From the NCBI GenBank assembly GCA_015680685.1, contig MNCI01009558.1, forward strand, positions 38,908 through 102,907: DNA of 64,000 nt, written 5' to 3'. A model generated the notes under the pieces. The model ran no database searches. It saw nothing but the letters and a program-made list of their open reading frames with translations, and had not been told where the DNA came from. Both the position numbers and the translations under genes were made by a program. Positions 59,260 to 64,000 of this stretch are shown piece after piece. Origin of the DNA: Gnetum montanum (taxonomy: Eukaryota > Streptophyta > Gnetopsida > Gnetales > Gnetaceae). The stretch's first letter is position 1, and every line of letters starts with the position of its first letter.

Positions 59260-59560
59260 CTCCAACCTGTGGAGGGTTTGTCTTGGCTTGTGAAGGGTTT
59301 TATGAGTGCGCAGAAGCAGGACACGGTGTAGGCAGGCAAGGTGAGAAATTACAGCCGCTACAGGGCAGGGACGTGATGGCACTGCGGTGGTAGTTTCGCT
59401 GTGCGAGGAGGAACAACAAGGAATGGACTTGGTGGTAGCGTCTGGACAGGGTTCATGGCTTCGCACGCTATCATATGGGCAGGGTTCATGGCTTCAGACG
59501 CTATCATATGGGTAGGGCTGACAACCCCCACACCCCTCCCCATACGCTGTATGGGACACG
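59260..59560. other. CpG-retaining, GC-richer island with a 33-bp tandem repeat
   Basis: Many CpG sites remain (for example GAGTGCGCAG, TTTCGCTGTGCGAGG, CCGCTACAGG), against their scarcity elsewhere. Within it 59447-59479 is repeated at 59480-59512 with one or two changes (starts CAGGGTTCATGGCTTCGCAC). No convincing ORF; possible gene-edge or recently acquired sequence. Confidence 0.5.
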
Positions 59561-61054
59561 GTTGATTATTATTATTTTTCTTTTGGATTCAATAATGTGT
59601 ATTCAAAACTATGAAACACAAACAGAATCTGTACATATTATGGGCATCCTTGTTAAAAGTAATCAATGACGTATAGTTGTGCACCTGTAAATCAAGAAAT
59701 AAAACACATGAAAAAAATGTGAAAAGACTATTCTAATAATAATCGGCCATTGCAGTTTAAAAAGGTGTCCAGAATTCCGATTAATGCAGAATAGCATATG
59801 TCTATTTAACAGCACAGAAATCCACCATTTTGCTACTAGAAACATAGATTTCTTTGATACCAGTCATTCCTTTTGAATAGACTGGGTCTTCCATAGAGGA
59901 GTTCATCAAGTTGGTTTTGCTTTCATTGGAGGATGAAGCAACTGATGACAATATTTAATACATTATAAAATTTAGAAGTTTCATGCCTCATTGTAAAATT
60001 TAGTGAAGGTTCCACGTGAGTTTCACTGATGTCAGAATTTGATAAACTAAGTTTGAGTGCACACCATTGCCAACTATTTATACAAAACTAATCAGTGCAC
60101 ACTTAGATTGCACCATATCTTTTTTTTTCATTCTGCCATACTCTTGATGCATGCATTCATGTACCAAGAGATTGATTTTTTTTTCAAACAAATTTTGATG
60201 GTTCTGGAAGTGGTTTTATGTTCTAATAATTATTTTGTTTCTCTACAAGCCTTTGGTATTGATAGTGATGACGTTGGTGACAATGTTGATGATGATGATC
60301 CCCCTCCTCGTATGGCTTAGTTATATTTTGTCGATGATGATATTGACTGATGGACTAGTTATATTTTGTTGTTTTATTATACCTGATTATTGTTATTGGT
60401 TTTGTTTGGCTGTCATACCCTTAGAGACTATGTCTTATTTTTTTTGGTTACTTGTTATATACTGCAACTATGGCTATGAACATTTATTTTTTGTCATTGT
60501 TAGACACTATGACTATGGTTACTATTTTGGTTATGGTTCAAAACATTTTTTAGTCTTTTATTTTTTATATTGTCCTATAACAAGGCTACAAAAGTAAAAT
60601 TTTGGAATATGATATAATAAAATGGAAAATGTAAAATGAGAAATAATTGTTAAAGTAAAAATTGGTTGTTGTGTATATGCAAAGGGGAAGGAAAAGAGGC
60701 CACATATACACTAGTTTTAGGCCTTGGAAGGCCATGGATTCATTAGTTTTAGGCCTTGGCAGGCCACCAATTTTAGGCCTTGGTAGACCATCATGTTGCT
60801 AGTTTTAAGCCTTGGTAGGCCATAGCGACGCTCATCTAGGAAGTATGAGATAAAATTAAGAGAGTATACAAGAATGAATTGAACAATGAAATATGATATA
60901 AGGCTTCAAAAGTAAATAAATGATTATTTATAAAGGAAGAGATAAGATGCTTACTATGGATTTTTTACTTAATGTTTGATAGATTAAGGGGCTTCTTTCG
61001 TATGATCCTACGCTCATCATTTTTCTTATTTGATATAGCAATTATTAGGTATTC
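59561..61054. other. Mostly non-coding; possible exon near 60239 and GGCCTTGG repeats
   Basis: TTTTGTTTCTCTACAAG ends at about 60249 like a splice acceptor. A short acidic frame follows (FGIDSDDVGDNVDDDDPPPR) and stops at 60320. Too short to assign. The rest is AT-rich with no feature except the repeat cluster at 60712-60823. Confidence 0.25.
60712..60823. repeat. Four short hairpin-like repeats (GGCCTTGGNAGGCC core)
   Basis: Copies at 60712-60733, 60744-60766, 60767-60789 and 60799-60823 share TTTTAGGCCTTGG(A/C/T)AGGCCA. The first core, GGCCTTGGAAGGCC, can fold on itself. Confidence 0.75.
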
Positions 61055-61560
61055 TCATTTATCATTTAATGTTGTATGATTAAAGATTTTAGCCTTATTA
61101 TTGTTGTTGTTGTTGGCCCCAGCTTGAATGTCAAGAGTTTCATCTTGAAACTCCATCTCTAATCCTCTTTCAATGTTGACATTATTAACTGATGGTAGAG
61201 CCATGTTATCCTCGTGAATCGCAATTTCACCACCTTCATATGGTAGGTAAATCTCCTGGTGTATAAGAGATGAAACTGGTTCAAGCTTACCCAACCATGG
61301 TTTTCCTAGGATCAAATTAAAATCAAGTATCTCTTTGACCACTAGGAAATTAGCGAATGTGGGAAATTGTTCCCTAGCTATGAAGCCTAAGAACATAGCA
61401 TGTCAAACCACTACCTATGACCCATTGAATGACTTGGGCATCGACATAGAGGTTTCTTGGATGTTTTTGGTTAGGTCTAATCATTCAACAATGATGAATG
61501 GTATAATGTTGGTTGCTACCCCATCATCCACATGCATACAATGAAGCTTATACCTACAAA
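61055..61560 (-). pseudogene. Gypsy-type aspartic protease fragment (another element family)
   Basis: The minus frame at 61055-61396 reads FPTFANFLVVKEILDFNLIL, then GKPWLGKLEPVSSLIHQ and YEGGEIAIHEDN. This fits the C-terminal half of a retropepsin of the Ty3/gypsy Tat/Ogre type, where a (L)LG(R/K)PW motif precedes a 'S..HQ' strand. Upstream at about 61400-61560, with two stops, CMHVDDGVATNIIPFIIVE and SMSMPKSFNGS fit the active-site half (DDG for D-[TS]-G or DGG) and the FDGS loop. The sequence differs clearly from the protease of the main family (which has WSYPTNFLVIKL). Downstream of the protease frame are an Asn run and acidic residues, then nothing recognisable, so only a fragment is left. 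It abuts repeat R at 61566. Confidence 0.7.
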
Positions 61561-61565
61561 CATGT

Positions 61566-61848
61566 GACAAGCTAGGAAAAATTCGGTGTTGAATACCTTT
61601 AATCTTTATCTTCATTTATTTCATTGTGAAAATTGTCATCTCATCTATGATTGATTTGGAAGTCATATCCTATGGAGGAACGATTTAAAGATAGAAGATC
61701 ATTAATACATAAAACCAACAATTAGATCTAGATTCAATTGAGAACACCACACCTATGGCTATCACCCATAAGTAAAATCAACAATATTCACCTTCACATT
61801 GAACATTAAGTTTAAAGATGAATACATTCAATTAAACCCAATTGAATT
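61566..61848. repeat. Dispersed repeat R, copy D (cut by element F)
   Basis: GACAAGCTAGGAAAAATTCG through CAATTGAATT aligns with the first ~280 bp of copies A and C. The remainder is displaced by the LTR that starts at 61849. Confidence 0.7.
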
Positions 61849-63574
61849 TGATGAGCAACGAGGTATCCCTATGCCCAACCATACGAATACATGTTCATGC
61901 GCGATTCGATTAGACTCCAAGGATTAAGTGCTTATGCACTTACACAAAACAAGGTTGGGTTATGTGATCGTTATCTTCCCGAGATTACTTGTAAGACACA
62001 ATTGTATGGTTAAGTAAACTTGAGGTATATGATTTTTTATGCTTTTTATGTTTTATGTTCTTGGTGCTTAGAATGGGGAAATGAAATAATTTAATGACTA
62101 ATTTGATTTAAGTAATCAACTATTCTCTAACTAGTCCTAACACCAGTGATGAGTGGCAAGGTACCCCTACACTCAACCATATGAATACGAGCGTTTTCAT
62201 GCACGATTCGGTCGAACTCCACAAACGGACTAGTTGTGGCACCTAGATCATTAACCTTAGGTCATAGTTTGCTATCTTTCCACCTGGACTAGTATTAGCT
62301 TTGTCATTATGGTTTAGTCTAGAGTGAGGTGTATGATGTGTTCCTAATCTAATGCTACTCCTGAGGCAATGGAAGATAATATTAACTATGCTAAGCTAGG
62401 AGAGAAAGGATAAACGAATCTAATCTAGCCTAAGTGCGATAAGCATCTGTTCCTTGATTATCCATACACATATTGGACTTCATGCATGACTACCACTGGG
62501 ATTACCAAGCACAGATCCTAGATATGCCACTCGATTACCAAGTAATCACACTTAAATTCTTGTAATCATGTCGTACTCATTCTGCGTTTCTAGGAGTTTA
62601 AGGGTGAGAGAGTATTAACTAGGAAAGTAGTAAATACCAATTAAATAAATAAATAAACAAAGTGAATGCTGCAATGATGAAGTAATATTGATCTTTATTG
62701 TCGATCATGTGTGTGTCCAAGTACGTCATAGTCGAATAAAGGATGCCGTAAAATTACATTCACCACACTGCAGGTAGACATGGGAAAATAATCTATCTCT
62801 GGATGGATCAAACTACCAGAGTTTAGATACAATCTAACTCTAATTAAAAAAAACTATCAAACAAGGGAGAGCCGCTTCTTATTTATAGACATTGTGATGG
62901 ACTGCGATATCTCATACACGATATCATAGGGAAATACATGATATCGCATACACGATATCGGGGGGGATGCGATATCACGGCCCATGCGATATTGTGTCCC
63001 ATCAACCAGCATCCATTCCCACTTGCTAGACACATCCTAAACCAGTGTAACTTTACTAGGATTACCAAATGCTAGTCATTATTGGTTTACCAAGTGTTCC
63101 ACGTATGCTCAAAGTGGTCATACTAAATGTACTAATTCATTGATAGATAACAAGTCAATAGAAATAACATTAATTAACTAATGAGAGCAACAAATAATAG
63201 TAAATAACATTTAAATGAAATAATTAAGCTATTCTGAATGTTGCAAGGTTTATCACAAAGTTTGTCTTTATTTTCAGATACAAGGTGTGCTTAGGTACAC
63301 AATGCTTGAATAAAGATCTATTTACTTTATGACTCCTACTACGAACACTCAGAAATAATTCTAACTCTAGAAAGAGATAACTATAAGAGTTTGACTAAGG
63401 GACTAGAAAACTAGTTGTGAAACCAAGTGCCCTTGTCTCTTATTTATAGGCGACGAGACAAGTTCCGATACCGCATGTTCGATATCACTTTTTCATCTCT
63501 GATATAACGTATCCGATATTGAGGATTTGATATTTGGGATTCAATATTGGAGGGTCTGATATTGTGACTCATCA
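61849..63574 (-). repeat. 3' LTR of copy F, split by a solo LTR
   Basis: Removing 62147-63009 (solo LTR plus one target copy) leaves an 863-bp LTR. U3 has GATATC/CGATAT-type sites near 63470-63530 and a TTATTTATAGG box at about 63440. Confidence 0.88.
62147..63004 (-). repeat. Solo LTR inside the LTR of copy F
   Basis: 858 bp, close to the LTRs of copy D (GATATCGCATACACGATATCG-type U3 sites). It is flanked by perfect ACCAG duplications at 62142-62146 and 63005-63009. It has no internal sequence, so it is the product of LTR-LTR recombination. Confidence 0.93.
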
Positions 63575-63775
63575 TACCCCCACAATTGAATGAAAACTCA
63601 TCCTTGAGTTCTTTACAAAATATTGGGAAGGTATGGGAGTATTAACTAAACAACAACTGATGGTGACATGGAATGATAGACTTAAGTGCCTGGTGAACGG
63701 ATCAACAAACATATTACAACATTGGTGTTCATAACCATTGTGGTGAACATTGTACATAGATGACATCCAGACCAA
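63572..63775 (-). pseudogene. ORF3 C-terminal part of copy F
   Basis: An uninterrupted minus frame ends CLVNTPIPSQYFVKNSRMSF and then HSIVGV, with the stop TGA at 63574-63572 supplied by the first bases of the LTR. It matches copy D (SLVNNPIPIHYV, then NSRTSIHLVVGV), with a small indel. This is the only copy besides D where the tail has no internal stop. It shows that the frame-through-PPT arrangement is inherited and not a coincidence of one copy. The body of ORF3, if present, lies beyond the right edge. A (GA)n tract at 63790-63815 interrupts the upstream sequence. Confidence 0.65.
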
Positions 63776-63789
63776 AATTTGACAGCTTG

Positions 63790-63815
63790 AAGAGAGAGAG
63801 AGAGAGAGAGAGAGA
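63790..63815. repeat. (GA)n microsatellite
   Basis: About 13 AG units upstream of the ORF3 tail of copy F. Confidence 0.9.
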
Positions 63816-64000
63816 AAAGAAAATGAGACACATTGCCGCTGATGTCAAAATTTTGCACACCATTGTTCATCCATGGCCACATGACCAAGCTTGTTCCTTG
63901 CATGAATGCTTTTGCTCCAATCCATCTTGAGTGCTTCCTCCTATCTCAGTCCATTGTTCATGTGATTACCATCTGCACACACAACATAATCACAAATTAG

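Larger units (their letters stand above)
61849..64000 (-). mobile_element. Ty3/gypsy (Athila-like) element, copy F, runs off right edge
   Basis: Its 3' LTR (61849-63574) starts TGATGA and ends TCATCA on the minus strand, and is followed at 63575 by the PPT and ORF3 C-terminal tail. It is the same family as copies 1, B, C and D. The 5-bp left flank is GAATT (61844-61848); the other side is outside the window. Confidence 0.85.

Noticed and set aside
58999-59466. 155-residue minus frame through the poly-A/N
   Set aside because: It translates the poly(A) run as poly-Phe and crosses an N; no domain, composition artefact.
60239-60320. Terminal exon of a host or transposase gene
   Set aside because: Acceptor-like sequence and an acidic tail only; too short to assign, no upstream exons found. 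Kept only as a note in the region entry.
60235-60597. 120-residue hydrophobic plus frame
   Set aside because: T-rich composition; a different frame in the same place gives a more protein-like acidic tail, and neither has a recognised homologue.
1-64000. tRNA, rRNA or other RNA genes
   Set aside because: The only tRNA-like matches are the primer-binding sites, which are complementary to a tRNA 3' end and not genes.

Overview
The window is plant nuclear, repeat-dense intergenic DNA. It is AT-rich, poor in CpG, and filled with nested LTR retrotransposons whose reading frames are broken mostly by transition-type stop codons. No intact host protein-coding gene was found. The density of old nested elements suggests a seed plant with a large genome, possibly a gymnosperm; the species call is inference.

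Most of the window belongs to one Ty3/gypsy family. Its LTRs are about 800-900 bp, begin TGATGA and end TCATCA. Its primer-binding site resembles the 3' end of plant tRNA-Asp, as in Athila-type elements. Six insertions are visible. Copy 1 (1-12581, +) has its left end cut by the window. Copy B (24431-46765, -) is split by copy C (30029-39278, -), which sits inside it with a 4/5 matching target duplication. Copy D (47277-55743, +) has a perfect GTGCT duplication and has lost pol. Copy F (from 61849 past the right edge, -) has its LTR split by a solo LTR (62147-63004, -) with a perfect ACCAG duplication.

The full element order is LTR, PBS, gag, protease, RT, RNase H, integrase, a T-rich spacer, a third ORF (ORF3), PPT, LTR. 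ORF3 combines a region resembling the 'putative plant transposon protein' family, a long helical or coiled-coil part and, in copy D, a C-terminal hydrophobic segment. Its reading frame runs through the PPT and stops on the first TGA of the 3' LTR in all five elements whose PPT-LTR junction is visible. In the three copies with an ORF3 body (1, B, D), a 22-bp imperfect palindrome lies exactly 14 bp upstream of a TATA box, a few hundred bases before ORF3. The palindrome class matches that element's own LTR U3. This looks like an internal, LTR-like promoter for ORF3 and is the most interesting feature of the window.

Between copies 1 and B (12582-24430) lie two tandemly duplicated MATE (DTX) transporter pseudogenes on the minus strand, copies of a dispersed repeat called R here, and remnants of a different retroelement. 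Right of copy D (55749-61848) are two kinds of degenerate tandem array, a short island that retains CpG, a cluster of hairpin-like GGCCTTGG repeats, a gypsy protease fragment and a fourth R copy. Single N characters at 15837, 52812, 52877 and 59203 mark doubtful assembly joins.
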